Shown: positions 1 to 11,892, counted from the stretch's first letter. The stretch is DNA of 64,000 nucleotides from Hermodice carunculata (GCA_964020975.1 CAXHWN010002374.1:1-64000); one strand, 5' to 3'. Notes: generated by a model not told the origin, from the letters alone. A program made the numbers and translations.

Positions 1-129
1 AAGTCTAGTTGATCATGCACTACTCATAACCAAATGGATGAGGTTAAAGGGAGCGCTAATGATGAAGAGCTAATGGAGACAGGCCATCTAGAAGGAAAAT
101 ATTCTTTGAAATATTTGATCAAACAGTAA

Positions 130-416
130 AAAGAATCCACTTTGAGCCCTACAGAAAACAAAGAAACTATGGTATCTATTTGACAAAGAAAGCCATCAGA
201 ATTACTTCTTGGAACGGTGTGCTGGCGGTCCAAGTATTCAAAATTTCTTTCCAGCAATGGAACCTTTTCTGGGCCGAAAAATAAATCTGTCTGTTCTGAA
301 ATTATCCTAACTGAAAATGATCGAGTCATAACAGGCAAGTCAGAGATCTGTGAAATATTCAATAACTACTACATTGATAGTCTACTGAAGTTGCCTCAAA
401 AGCTCCCCCTAACATA
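130..416 (+). mobile_element. LINE fragment, linker between endonuclease and reverse transcriptase
   Basis: One frame reads ENDRVITGKSEICEIF followed by NNYYID. This resembles the stretch just before the reverse transcriptase domain in CR1/L2-like LINEs, where a 'wkxikpfls' segment is followed by 'eiaeiFNxyF'. An overlapping frame upstream reads KQRNYGIYLTKKAIR, which fits the same region with a frameshift between. Neither endonuclease nor RT core motifs are present, so this is a short dead fragment. The family assignment rests on motif memory alone. Confidence 0.5.
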
Positions 417-479
417 GATAAAACACAAAAAAATGTAAACAAGCATAAAAAGACCGCAACGCCACCTGTTATAAAAATT

Positions 480-3110
480 AGGGTACAGGGTCCTGCAAAG
501 TTTTCGGTATGCAAATGGAATGGATGCATTAACCGACAGGTACAGGAATTGAAAGGAAAAACAAAGAAGAGGATCATGATGTCCTGTGCTCAGCTGACAT
601 CCATCTGCTTATTTTAAGAAATTTACCCAAGTATTTATACAAAAATCAATGCAGTGTGACCATTTGAATAAAAATGTAGAGACGTATCAAAGGTACATTT
701 CTACAAAGTGTGACATAAATATGGCGAAAATTATCTCAGTTGTTTCCATTACAAAATATCTCCATGTTCAGGTTTTCGTAATTTTTTTTTTAATATTGTA
801 CTTTTTCAAAAAATTAATGAAAAAAATGAACCGAGTCAACCTTTTGAAGAACTTTGTTTGACCCTTCTACAAGGAACATATCCACCAAGTTTCAGCTTCA
901 TCCGAGTGACGGTTCTGGAAAAGGAGTCGAAAATAAGAAAAACACACAAAAAATCACAAAAAAAAGGAAAAAAAATTGCAGCACCACCTGGTGAACAAAT
1001 TCTGAACTAAGAGTTCCCAGGAGTGTCCCTGTGAGATATCAAAGCAATTAGGTGAGCGGTTTCTGAGAAGATATTTTAAGATTTGCCCCAAAAAGAACAA
1101 AAAAAATCCTAAAAAATCCAAAAATCACTGGGGCATGACTATTTGAACAAGCTTGGCAGAGACTTACCCGGGTACATCCCCACCAAGTTTGAAGAAAATC
1201 TGGCTTACGGTTTTTCAAAAGAAGTTGAAAATGTAAATTGTGGACGATGACAGATGGACAGTCGACAGACCCTCAAAAAAGCTCAACTCACTGACTAGTC
1301 AGCTGCGCTAGAAATGTTAATTAGCATTAGAATGTCCATTGACTTGCATAGTAATCAATAGGAAAACTGCAATGACCGACAAGTACCTGAATTGAAAAAA
1401 TCGTTAAAAATCAGGAATTCACAGCAGTGCCAGGTAGTAAACAACTCTGTTTGATCCTTCTACAAGGAACATATCCATCATGTTTCAGCTTAATCTGAGT
1501 GATGGTTCTGGAGAAGAAGTCAAAAATAGCAAAAACACACATAAATCATAAAAAAAATAGAAAAAAATCGAAGCGCCACCTGGTGAATAAATAAAGAACT
1601 AAGAGTCCCCGTGGGATATCAAAGCAATTGCGTTGGCGGTTTCGCAGAAGATTTTTGAAAATTTGCTCCCAAAAGAACAAAAAAATTCATAAAAAATCGA
1701 AAAATCACTGGAGCGTAACCATTTGAACAACCTTGGTAGAGACTCACCCAGGGTATATACCCACCAAGTTTGAGGTCAATCTGGATGACGGTTTTGGAGA
1801 AGAAATAAAAAATGTGAATCATCATTAGAATGTCCATTGACTTTTATAGTAATCAATAGGAAAGCTGCATTGACCACCAAGTACTGAATTGAAAAAATCA
1901 TTAAAAATCAGGAATCCACAGCAGTGCTACCTGGTGAACAGCTTTGTTTGACCCTTCTACAAGAAACATATCCACTAAGTTTCAGCTTAATCTGAGTGAC
2001 GGTTCTGGCAAAAAGGTCAAAAATAGCAGAAACGTAAAACATTTAAAAAAAAAAGAGAAAAAACAACAGCGCCACCTTGTGGGCAAATTCAGAACTACGA
2101 GTCACTGGCAGGGTTCCTGTGTGATATCAAAGAAATTGGGTGCGCGGTTTCGGAGAAGAAGATTTTTTAAGATTTGCCCCTAAAAAGAACAAACCAATTT
2201 ATAAAAAATCCAAAAATCAATAGAGCGTGACCATTTGAACAAACTTGGTAGACATCCACCCAATGCACATTTCCGCCAAGTTTGAGGTAAATCTGGCCAA
2301 AATTATTCAAGTAATAACCATTGGAAGAAATTTCCATGTTAAACTTTCCTGCTAAAACTTTTGTCAAGATTTTGGGAAAAAAAATCAGTAAAAATCCGAA
2401 AAAATCCCTGGAGCATGAACATTTGAACAAACCTCGTAGAAACCCACCAAAGGTACATTGCCACCAAGTTTGAAGTTAATCTGGGTGACAGTTTTTTTGG
2501 AGAAGTCGAAAATGTAAATTAGCATTAGAATGTCCATTGACGCCCATAGTAATCAATAGGAAAGATGCATTGACCGATAGGTACCCGAATTGAAAAAATC
2601 GTAAAAATTCAGGTATCCGCAGCATTCCCACATGGTGAACAACTTTGTTTGACCCTTGTACAAGGTTCATATCCACCATGTTTCAGCTTAATCTGAGTAA
2701 CGGTTCTGGAGAAGAAGTCAAAAATAGCTATAATAAAAATTCGTAAAAAATTATTTTAAAAAATTGCAGCGCCACCTGGTGAACAAACTAAGAACAAGGA
2801 GTCCCAGGGAGTGTCCCTGTGTGATATCAAAGCAAATGGGTGAGCGGTTTCGGAGAAGAACATTTTTTAAATATTTACCCAAAAAAGAACCGAAAAAATC
2901 ATTGAAAATCCAAAAATCACTGGACCGTGACCATTTGAAAAACTTGGTAGAGACCCACCCAAGGCACATCCCTACCAAGTTTGAAGTGGATCTGGCCAAC
3001 GGTTTTTGAGAAGAAGTTGAAAATGTGAATTGTGGACAGACGGACAACGGACAGACAGACAGCGGACCCTCACAAAAGCTCAGCTGACTGACAAGTCAGC
3101 TGAGGTAAAA
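480..3110 (+). repeat. Tandem array of a 0.5-0.7 kb repeat, about four units
   Basis: The same ordered blocks recur. One block starting GCATTAGAATGTCCATTGAC appears near 1323, 1824 and 2522. A block with TTTGACCCTTCTACAAG appears near 850, 1450 and 1945, with a variant near 2645. A block with GACCATTTGAACAA and CACCAAGTTTGA appears near 1140, 1728, 2230, 2410 and 2930. Unit spacing is about 600, 500 and 700 bp, so units differ by internal gains and losses. The array ends in simple GACGGACAACGGACAGACAG sequence and then a hairpin. Copies have drifted by perhaps 10-20 percent. There is no convincing reading frame; this is a non-coding or non-autonomous repeat. Confidence 0.75.
3079..3104. repeat. 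Perfect 26-bp hairpin at the end of the 0.5-3.1 kb repeat
   Basis: Two perfect 11-bp arms, CTCAGCTGACT and AGTCAGCTGAG, flank the four bases GACA. Decayed forms of the same hairpin lie near 1285, 11475, 28283, 51763, 61725 and 63358, in at least two otherwise different repeat families. A terminal hairpin is typical of Helitron 3' ends, but no clear Helitron 5' end or CTRR terminus was confirmed. Confidence 0.8.
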
Positions 3111-4443
3111 ACAAAAACAAACAAACTAACAAAAAAACCCTAGGGATCTAAAGTATCACCACCTAGTAAACAAACTTGTTGATCCATCCCACAAGCTAAA
3201 TTTCCACCGAGTATCAAAAGAATCTGAGAGACATGCTTGTATAAGAAGTCGGAAAGCTTATCCTAACTCGGTATTCTGGAGGTTTACACAGAAAAGAGTC
3301 GACATAAACAACAGCAAAAGTTTAACTCATTAGTAAAGGTGCATGAATGCAGATGTTAGAAATGCACCTGAACATTCTGCACAAAACAGGATAATTAGTT
3401 TGACTCATGCATGCCAGATCTTAAATACATTTCACATTACCAAATACAGCTGTTGCATGCTTCATATGGTAATGCAAAGGGAAAATTGAGTATTCTATTA
3501 ACGCCTTTGTGAGGTATAAGGGTTTTAAATATTGCTCCGCAAATCAGGAATATGCTTGCTGGGTATATAGATGTATCTCTAAATCTATAATTAGTGATAC
3601 TGGATATGTCCATCACATTGCATTCCTAAAAACATGGAATTTGAGTAATATCTTTTTTCCTTGAAATATGTGTAGACCATTAGCTACACATATGCTGGTA
3701 GAGTCATCAACATGACGGTAACTACATAGAAAAGGGTACACATGTATCTTTCAGGGGTTACAAATGTGATGAAAGAAAAGGCCGACCACCAGTTGGAGGT
3801 GGCTGCCTTATTCTTAAAATACAGACGAACTTACTAAATTTGATTAATGTAATGACCTTGAAGACCCAAACAACATTCTGGATTAGAAACCTTCCTGAAA
3901 TACCTCTATGTGCAGCTTCCAGTCCTCCAAATTTTAAACGGGACAAAATCTTTGAAGAACAATATAAAAACACAGATTGGTAACACAATGAGCTTATTAT
4001 CGGGTGGGAGGTATTTTATTGACTTAGTAAAAACGTTCAAACAGGGCGCCGGAAGAATATAATCCAGGAATGGCCCTTCATTTGTCGAGACACTGTCATT
4101 TGATCGTCTCAAGAAAGTGGTTTTTAAAGCCCAAATTTTAGGGACTTTTGATTAATCTTGAATATTGCAACATGACTTTAAACACATACAGACCCAACTG
4201 GTGAAAACGGGATGTGATTTTGTGGGTCACAGGTTCCGTACAGGGATTTTAACCGTTTGGCCCATTGGCCCTTCAAGGAAAAAACCAAGGAACAACCATG
4301 ATTTCTCGGACCATGTTTATGACACATCCTTATCATTCACAGTTATGTGGACAATGCTAGTAATGAGCAGCGGGAAGACCACTTTTATACAAAATGACAC
4401 TTTTGAATGGAATTGATGGATATCAGCACAGGTATACAACTGG
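3111..4443. other. No gene recognised
   Basis: Only short broken frames are present. One plus frame near 3750-4000 reads GYKCDERKGRPPVGGGCLIL and continues for about 75 codons; it may be transposon-derived, but I do not recognise it. No RNA gene, TIR or tandem repeat was seen. Confidence 0.4.
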
Positions 4444-5018
4444 ACCCGCCCCTGGAGTGTGACCAGGTCAGTTAAGGTCACCCTGAATAACTTTAACCAC
4501 CCCAGCCCCTGGTAAGTGATCAGGTCAGTTAAGTTCACCCTAAATGACTTTCGCCGCCCCAGCCCCTGGAGAGTGACCAGGTCAGTTAAGTTCACCCTAA
4601 ATGACTTTAGCCATCCCCAGTCCCTGGAGAGTGACCAGATCAGTTAAGTTCACCCTAAATGACTTTAACCGCCCCAGTCCCTGGAGAGTGACCAGGTCAG
4701 TTAAGTTCACCCTAAATGACTTTAACCGCCCCAGCCCCTAGAGTGTGACCAGGTCAGTGAAGTTCACCCTAAATGACTTTAGCCATCCCCAGTCCATGGA
4801 CGGTGACCAGGTCAGTTAAGTTCACTCTAAATGACTTTACCCGCCCCAGCCCCTGGAGTGTGACCAGGTCAGTTAAGTTCACTCTGTATGACTTTAACCG
4901 CCCCAGCCCCTGAGGTGTGACCAGATCAGTTACGTTCACCCTAAATGACCTTAACCCCCTTACCCCCTGAGGTGTGACTAGGTCAAATAAGTTCACCCTA
5001 AATGAATTTAACTGTCCC
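4444..5018. repeat. 57-bp minisatellite, 10 copies, each with a DR4-like nuclear receptor motif
   Basis: Ten units of about 57 bp run head to tail, each reading roughly CCCCTGGAG, TGTGACCAGGTCA, GTTA, AGTTCACCCTAAATGAC, TTTAACCGCCCCAG. Because the period is a multiple of three, the minus strand stays open as a repetitive frame (repeating NLTDLVTLQGLGR); this is a by-product, not a gene. Eight of ten units keep AGGTCA, four bases, then AGGTCA or AGTTCA, the spacing known as DR4 for nuclear receptor dimers. The first unit has two perfect AGGTCA half-sites, at 4465-4470 and 4475-4480. Confidence 0.95.
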
Positions 5019-5179
5019 CAGCCTGTTTTATTTGTAAGCACATCTGGGGTGCAAAGCCTAGTTCTGCCAAAAAGATTCTGTGGAGAATGACTGTGCATGT
5101 ACCATCTCAAGTAAATGATCTAATTGGCCAAAAAAAAAAAAAAAACGGCCCACATATATAATGGCAATTTTGAGAATAA

Positions 5180-6970
5180 TACAGCTGTATGTGTAACAGT
5201 GTAATACAAAACCTGAGCCAAGCACTGCAGTGTGATACATGTGAAATGTATGTACATCATAGCTGTGTCAACATAAGTGATGCTGCCCTGGACACTTTTG
5301 AATGGATGGATATTCTGTTCCTTTGCCCATTATGTGAATGGAACCAAGACATCTATCGACCAGGGCGAAAGCTTTGATTTCCAATCTGAAGTAGTGATGA
5401 CCAGCCAATACAGTTAGACACACCAAGTCGCCAGGGTCTGTCAATAGCCCATATTAATATCTATGGCCTAATGGTCGAAAGTAGAATGAATCAATTTAGA
5501 TTTTTAATGGAAAAACAACCCTTTGATGTAATTGCTATTTAAAAATCAAAACTGAACGACTTGGTCAGTACTGAAGGTATTCCACTTGAAGGTTACTCAA
5601 CACTGCTTAAAGACAGGCAAGGTAAAGACCGCGGGGGGGGCGGGGGGTCAGTTCTATATGTAAACGACTCCATCAGTCATACTGAGAGACCAGAACTGAT
5701 CCCTACTCATATTGAAGGAGTGTGCACAGATATAATTTTGCCAAACTCCAAGTGTATTCTGGTAGTCAGTCTATACAGACCCCTCAATGTCCGGGTATCG
5801 TGGTTCGATGCAAATGAAGACTTACTGAATAGTCTGTCAGCTGAGGATAAAGAAGTTATTATTTCTGGTGACTACAACTGTGATCTGCTAAAAAGACAGC
5901 CAGATCATAATAAAAAAATATTATTGTTTCAAGTGAAACACATTCACTGTCACAAGTAATGGACAAATCTGCAAGAGTAACCAGTAGTAATGAAACGCTG
6001 ATAGACTTAATATTTACAACAAATCCGGAGTGTATAACACGACATGGAGTAAACAAAACGGTACTGGCAGACCACATGCTAGTTCTCTGTGTTAATTCCT
6101 CTCGCCCAAGCAAATGAGGTGGGATCCATAGAACAACTCAGATGCGAAGCTTAAAAAACCTTGACGAACTAGATTTTTGAATGACTTGAGTGAAGGGCCA
6201 TGGAGTTCTATAGACGCCTATGATGATATAGATCATGGGTATTACCACTGCAAAAAATTATTTATGAGTGTATGTGATGAGCACTGTCCAGTGGTTACTT
6301 GCAGAGTAAGAAAATCATTTATGCCATTAATCGATCAAGACATCAAAAATGAAATAAGACACACACCCCCCAAACATATGATAAGGCAAAAAAGAGTAAG
6401 CCACAGATCTACTGGAACTTGTATAAACAGTTGAGAAAGAGAGTTTGATACATAAAAAGGGCCAAGAGGGCATATTACAACATGATTCTTGAAAACAAAA
6501 ACCAAACCAAGGATCATGTGGAAATACTTGATAGCACTTTTGCCTAATATCCCAAAATCAACACCTAGAGGGATTCTTGTTGATGGAAAGTTAGAGTCTG
6601 AAAAGAAAAACATTGCAAATAACATCACAGCTGTTCCAGAAAAAGTTGTTGTAATTCCAGGTGTTACACCAATTTTAATTTTCTCCAGGTAACACCAGAC
6701 TGGGTGAATAAATAATTATTTGGCATTGCCTTTCAATAAAGCAGCAGGACTTGATTTAATATCAGGAGATTGCTCCGCCTAGTTGCTGCAACTATGTCTA
6801 CATCCATCACAACTATCTTAAATATGTCACTGTACCGGAAAATTTACAACAGAATAGAAACGGGCAAAGATATTTCCTATATATAAGTCAGGCATAAGCA
6901 ACGATGTCAAGAATTACAGACCCATATCTATCGTACCTGTTATCTCCAAGGTTTTGGAACTATTTGTTTG
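5180..6970 (+). mobile_element. LINE 5' part: PHD-like finger, APE endonuclease, start of RT (broken)
   Basis: The first frame (5189-5377) carries a PHD-like zinc finger: LQCDTCEMYVHHSCVN, then FLCPLCEW, as found in ORFs of several CR1-like LINEs. From about 5430 the endonuclease domain begins (LSIAHINIYGL). The glutamate segment is replaced by a stop codon and KSKLND, followed by GGGGSVLYVND, SLYRP and SGDYNCDLL (an asparagine and aspartate motif). Near 5990-6110 the TLIDLIFTT and VLADHMLV segments close the endonuclease in another frame. At about 6890-6960 the RT begins (ISNDVKNYRPISIVPVISK) and then stops abruptly. Several stops and frameshifts make it non-functional, and the RT core and 3' end are missing. 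Confidence 0.85.
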
Positions 6971-7360
6971 GTTAGGGGAATACCTCAGTATATCCCTAAT
7001 CTTCCCCAAGGCCCTCGAAGTTCATGGTTAAGTATTACATATACATGGCCAACAATTTCGCTAACACTTGAGTAAAAGAGTACACCCCTACTTGGCAATT
7101 GAACGCTATATCAGGCAGGCTGATTTATGCTGGGTAGTGAGTTCTTTATATAGCTTGTATCACACTTTGTTTTATCCAGTAATTGAAGCTGTATTATACT
7201 GAAACAGAGGGAAATACAGACTGTGAGCTCAGGTTGGCTGTATTACCCTAGTAGGGGACTACTTTCTTTACATTCTGGCCATACTTCCTTATTTGGAAAG
7301 CAAGCTGGGTCAAAGGTCATCACAGCAGCAGACCTTCCCAGCCTGCAAGCAATTGAAGAC
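6971..7360. other. 5' flank of the recombinase gene
   Basis: The frame of the downstream gene is open from about 7187 but has no ATG until 7361. It could encode extra residues (ending ADLPSLQAIED) if an upstream exon exists. No TATA box or initiator stands out. Confidence 0.35.
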
Positions 7361-9188
7361 ATGGATTTAAATGTTCCTCAAAATGGTCAATTTGAGATTG
7401 TTTTAGCGGATCTTACACAGAATTCTGATGAAATCATGTGGCAAGGTAAGTTCATTATATATAATTTTTATTATGAAAACAGGGGATGTCAATTTGTGCA
7501 AATTAATCATCATTTCCACTAACAAAGTGTCTATCAATATCACGACGTGTTTTCTTTTTTGTCTCATTTTAGCATATGCAGAAAATGCAGAGGAGCATAT
7601 CCCTGATGAGGAATTAATATCAGTCACAATTGCTGACATGGAGCCAATTGCAGAAGTTATCCTGCGTGACCCTGCTGCTCATCCTAATGTGCCATCTGAC
7701 ACAGGGACGGAACCAGAGGACCTTGTGTTGTTGAACGCGGCTGTGAATGTCAACATTGCCGACCCGGACATTGATCACAGGCGCCCTCCTATGGTGACCC
7801 GTGAAGCAGACGACATTGAGAACCCACGTGACCATGGGCCTAGCCGTTCCCAGCCGGAGCCATCGCCATCAGTGTGTCCCAGCACTAGTACAACTGCTGG
7901 AGTCCAGGATCGCGAGGACATTTTGGATTACCTGAACTCAAAAAGAAATGAAAATACTGTAAAGAAAACCGAGTTAAGTTACAGCCGTTTCCGCGAGTGG
8001 CTTTTAGCACCACCGCGTGGAGAGAGTCGAAACTTGAAAGACATCAACGTTTCTAGCATGGACCGCTACGTAGCGGGTTTTCTTATGGATGTCAAAAAGA
8101 AAACTGGTAATGATTATGAGCCCGATAGTTTGACTTCCCTTCACCGTGGCATTAATAGGAAATTGGAAAAAATAGGCTATGGTTATTCCCTGGTGACTAG
8201 CCCAGAATTTGCTACAAGTAAGAAAGTTTTGGAAACACGTAGACGGGAACTCAAACAAATGGGGAAGGGGAATAAACCTTGCAAGGCAGAATGTTTAACT
8301 GAGCAAGATGAAGAAAAGTTATGGGATAAGGGACAATTAGGGTTTCAGACACCTTTGTCACTTTGCAATACCATTTGGTATTTTAATACCAAGTGTTTTG
8401 GTTTCCGTGGCAGCCACGAGAGTCGTCAGTTACAGTGGGGCGATATCAAAATTGTCAATGATGAAAATAATGGAAGGCATTTGATTTTCAATGAGAGAGA
8501 AACTAAAACAAGATCTGGCAATACAACTCACCTGCGTGCATTTCAACCGAAATTGTTCGAAAACATGCGTAATCTTGACCACTGTCCGGTCCATGCATTT
8601 GAACTGTTCACAGAAAAGCGTCCAGTTGAAATGAATGTTGTAGGATCGCCATTCTATCTTGCAGTAATTCAAAAGCCTTCCGAAAACGGCCCATGGTACA
8701 AGCGGCAACCTATGGGCCATAACAGGATTGGCAATATGATGCTAAACATGGCCAAAGCTGCAGGCTTATCTGGTCATTTCACCAACCATAGTGTGCGTCG
8801 CACTATGTGCACGCAGTTGTTCCAAGCTGGTGTACCACCCAACATGATCGCCCAGTTAAGCGGGCATAAAAATTTGCAGTCAATCAACAATTATGCGATG
8901 GCTAGTACTTCGCAGCAGAAACAAATGTGTAATATCCTCCAGGGTAGCAGCAGTGCAGGTACATTAGCAATATCTGCTCGTCAAAATGTCGACAATGACT
9001 TGCCCCGCATTGAAAATGGTTCCCCAGTTTCTTTCTCTCCTGCTCGCGGTCACTCAGGCACACTAGCACCGGTAAATGTTGGCCAAGGTGGTCACCTTGC
9101 CAGTTCTACGTCGAGCATCTTTGCTGGTGCCGTCTTCAACGGCCCTGTCACTATCCAAATCCCAAGCGTATCTCTTGCACGTCCATGA
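7361..9188 (+). CDS. Tyrosine recombinase, Crypton/DUF3504 type, two exons, apparently intact
   Basis: Predicted join is 7361-7445 and 7573-9188, with a 127-bp intron with a GTAAGT donor and a TTTTAG acceptor. The splice makes a GCA codon and joins MWQ to AYAENAEEH. The protein has about 566 residues: an acidic N-terminal region, a SAM-like DNA-binding half (LSYSRFREWLL through RRELKQMGKG), then the catalytic half. All expected catalytic residues are present: Arg in CFGFRGSHESRQLQW (codon 8406), Lys in ETKTRSG (8505), His and Arg in NHSVRRT (8787 and 8796), His in LSGHKN (8865) and Tyr in INNYA (8892). The closest known families are Crypton transposons and their domesticated relatives such as ZMYM2, QRICH1 and KIAA1958. 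Such enzymes cut and rejoin DNA through a covalent phosphotyrosine. No in-frame stop is seen. Whether it is a live Crypton or a host gene cannot be told; Cryptons lack terminal inverted repeats. The first ATG in frame was taken as the start. Confidence 0.85.
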
Positions 9189-9387
9189 ATGTACCACACT
9201 AACTATTTAGAGTCAATCGTCCAGAGACAAACTGATGTTAAAAACGTTATTTCCTTCAAGTTTGGAAAACTTTTGTACAACGTGCAGCCATGAATTTTGT
9301 AATCACGTGATCTAAACTTTGTGGGCCTACTTAATATTCATCCGCGCCATCAGAAGCGCGTAGGTTTAAATGAGTGCGATATTTTGA

Positions 9388-9393
9388 AATAAA
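9388..9393 (+). promoter_or_regulatory. Polyadenylation signal AATAAA of the recombinase gene
   Basis: A canonical AATAAA lies 200 bp after the stop codon, followed within about 30 bases by a T/G-rich stretch (GGTATTTTGTCGTGTTTTTT), as expected for a cleavage site downstream element. This supports a short 3' UTR. Confidence 0.6.
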
Positions 9394-9470
9394 TATTAAA
9401 TGAAAACATTGGTATTTTGTCGTGTTTTTTACAAATCTAGGACAAAAATGTATGAAATTACTGGATAAAA

Positions 9471-9613
9471 ATAAAACTAGCCTCGTTGAGAATACGACTC
9501 ACCAGAATGGCCCAGTCGATGACCAGATCACCCCTTGTGCTTCGCACTCGGGGTGATCTGGTCATCGACTGGGCCATTCTGGTGAGTCGTATTCCCAACT
9601 CGGCTAGTTTTAT
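9471..9613. repeat. 143-bp near-perfect hairpin (fold-back element)
   Basis: The two arms of about 71 bp are reverse complements around a TTC centre at 9541-9543. Positions 9490-9534 match 9550-9594 without a mismatch (45 bp). Only about five mismatches occur over the whole arm, including two next to the inner GTGC/GCAC stem. Both strands would fold into one long stem if transcribed. It may be a fold-back MITE or a small-RNA precursor. No target duplication was recognised. Confidence 0.9.
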
Positions 9614-10860
9614 TATTATATCTGCCAACCATAAAGCAAAATATTCATGTGGCCACTTTGCACAAAGCATTTACTTGTTTGTTCGTTTTTCGGCTGAAAG
9701 CATTAAAAACAATCCTTTCGTGTTCGCAGTGAAAAAACATGAATCAGTCCTAACTGTGCCGAAGTATGAGTCTTCAAGAACCAGACTCTATATCAAAGGA
9801 CGATCGAATATTGAACATTCTTTTACTTGCTGTTTTGGAACATCGGACCTTCAGAAGAGTAAATCAGAGAAAAACCAAGCCACTTTCTGTTGTAAATTCG
9901 GACGGTTCCATTTCAAAGTATTTGGCCAAACAAGTTTAGGGAAATAGATTTTATTTATATGTTATTCATTCGGTTTTTTTGGGGGGGTGGATGGGTGGGG
10001 GAGGGATGAAGCATAAAATTCCTTATCTCTTTTAGTGCCTTATTGTTTACTCAGTCAGCGGCTTTCCGCAGCCAGCTGGTGACTTAGACTTCTATATTTT
10101 ATGTACCTAAAGACATGCTGGTACTTGAAAGACAGATCGTTTGACAAGGAACATGAATTTTGCACTAGTATCATAATTCAGAGCAGTTCTTTCGATATTG
10201 TTTTACAGTAGTCGCAGTTGGCACTGAAAGATTTAAAGCGTGTTACAACGTGGACAAACATAGCATAAACCCACACTGGGTATCTAGCTTCCAAGAATAA
10301 AATAAAATATCTATGTAGCTACCTGTCACTGAGTGTATGATAGACAAACGCAATTCTAAAATTGACAATATAGAGATTATATATTTTATTTCACATTCTC
10401 AAGAAGGCAACCGTTTCCATAAATGTGCTGTTTTATGATCAGAAATTCTCCCATGTGTTTCTCGGATCTCACCATTCCATAAAACAGTATGACGGGGTTG
10501 CACGAGAATTATTTGATATGATGTATTTTTCATCAAAAGGAGCCAATTGAGTTATGTATTCGTTATAGTCATAATCATATTAACCACTGAAAAGAAGTTT
10601 TAGTCTTAACTGATGATCAACAAAACAAATTAGCGATTGCTATGGGATGCACACACTTTTTGCAACAGCCTTCCCCCAAAATATACACATATCTGTTTGC
10701 AAGATGTCAACATCTAGTTCATAACTGTTGCAGAATTAATTACAGTATATTCTTGGTATGCTAGCTTTGCAGAAAGAAGTAAAAGAAGTCCAGAAAAGCA
10801 ATTTAACGCAGGCATATCCTTTACCGTGCATTCCTAATATAAGTTAAGTTTGATAATTCA
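9614..10860. other. No gene recognised
   Basis: A frame from the hairpin continues to 9947 (SESIKNNPFVF to FGQTSLGK) but looks incidental. The rest is AT-rich unique-looking sequence with no repeat, RNA gene or coding signal that I can support. Confidence 0.4.
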
Positions 10861-11500
10861 ATGAAATTAATAAACTACACTGCAGTCATCTTGTGACAAT
10901 CTTTAAATGAGACTGATAAAGCTTCCAATAAGCTTCACAAAAGTCATGCTTATGGTTTTGAAAAAGTCAAAAGCATCAAAAAACACACAATTCCCGACAG
11001 ACATCAGAGAGATACCTGTTGAAGTCTCAAACATCAGCGGTATCCATGGATATTCCTATGCAACTCTGAAAAAATTAAAATGTGGTTCCTGAACGAAAAA
11101 GAAAATGTCAGCACTTCCCCCCCCCCCCCTCTACCAACCAACCAACCACCACTACGGACATCATTACCCAAAAACAAAAACAAGAATAAAAAAAATCAAA
11201 ACAAAAAGGCAGACTGACACAGTAAATTGTCCCTGTGTAATGTCAAGCAGTTGGCTAAGTTGTTTCAGAGAAAAGCCTTGAAGATTATAAATTAATAGAC
11301 GAAAAATGAAAAATCCAAATCAGAATAATTGGTCAAACATTCTAGAGAAACGTCCTAAGCACCACTCACCAAGCGCAGAAAGGATCCATCCTGTGGCTAT
11401 TAAGAAGAACTGGATGATGTGAATTGTTGAGAGATGGAGTACAGACACAAATTTATGTTGTATTCATAAGCATGACTAACTGACAAGTCAGCTGAGTCAG
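10861..11500 (+). repeat. Diverged copy of the 0.5-3.1 kb repeat family
   Basis: The order CCCTGTGTAATGTCAAGCAGTT, TTTCAGAGAAAAG, GGTCAAACATT, then CTGACAAGTCAGCTGAG follows the blocks of the array at 480-3110, ending with the same hairpin motif near 11475. It is strongly diverged and contains C-runs and A-rich insertions. Confidence 0.55.
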
Positions 11501-11809
11501 CAGAAGAGGAATGAAGACACGGGGGGGGGGGGAGGAGGGAAAGAAGAGGAAGCAGCAAAATACAAAGATCAAAGAGAACATGATTGCACCCATTGTCAGC
11601 CCTCAAACGTAGAGTCATAGTTAGAGTCAAAATTCATTCATTTGACAGAACATAGATGTAAGAGTGGGTAGTGGGTCTTTTGTGTTGGCTCTGGTCCTAA
11701 AAAGCATGGCAGCGCCAGCTGGATTACCATGGTTTCCCCCGCCTCATCTACTCTTTTTTTCCTTTAGGCCACCTGTGTGACACAGGACCACGGAAGACAA
11801 GTGGAGTCA

Positions 11810-11810
<1 letters not shown>

Positions 11811-11892
<82 letters not shown>
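11811..11892. repeat. (ATT)n microsatellite
   Basis: About 27 uninterrupted ATT units. It gives a false poly-asparagine frame on the minus strand. Confidence 0.98.

Noticed and set aside
3079-3110. Helitron 3' end
   Set aside because: A terminal hairpin is present, but neither a CTRR end at the right place nor a TC 5' end or Rep/helicase gene was seen.
4317-5110. Minus-strand frames with NLTDLVTLQGLGR repeats, looking like a repeat protein
   Set aside because: They follow from a 57-bp minisatellite period divisible by three; no start context, domain or splice model supports a gene.
9486-9947. 153-codon frame starting in the hairpin
   Set aside because: Much of it is the hairpin itself and the rest shows no domain or coding bias.
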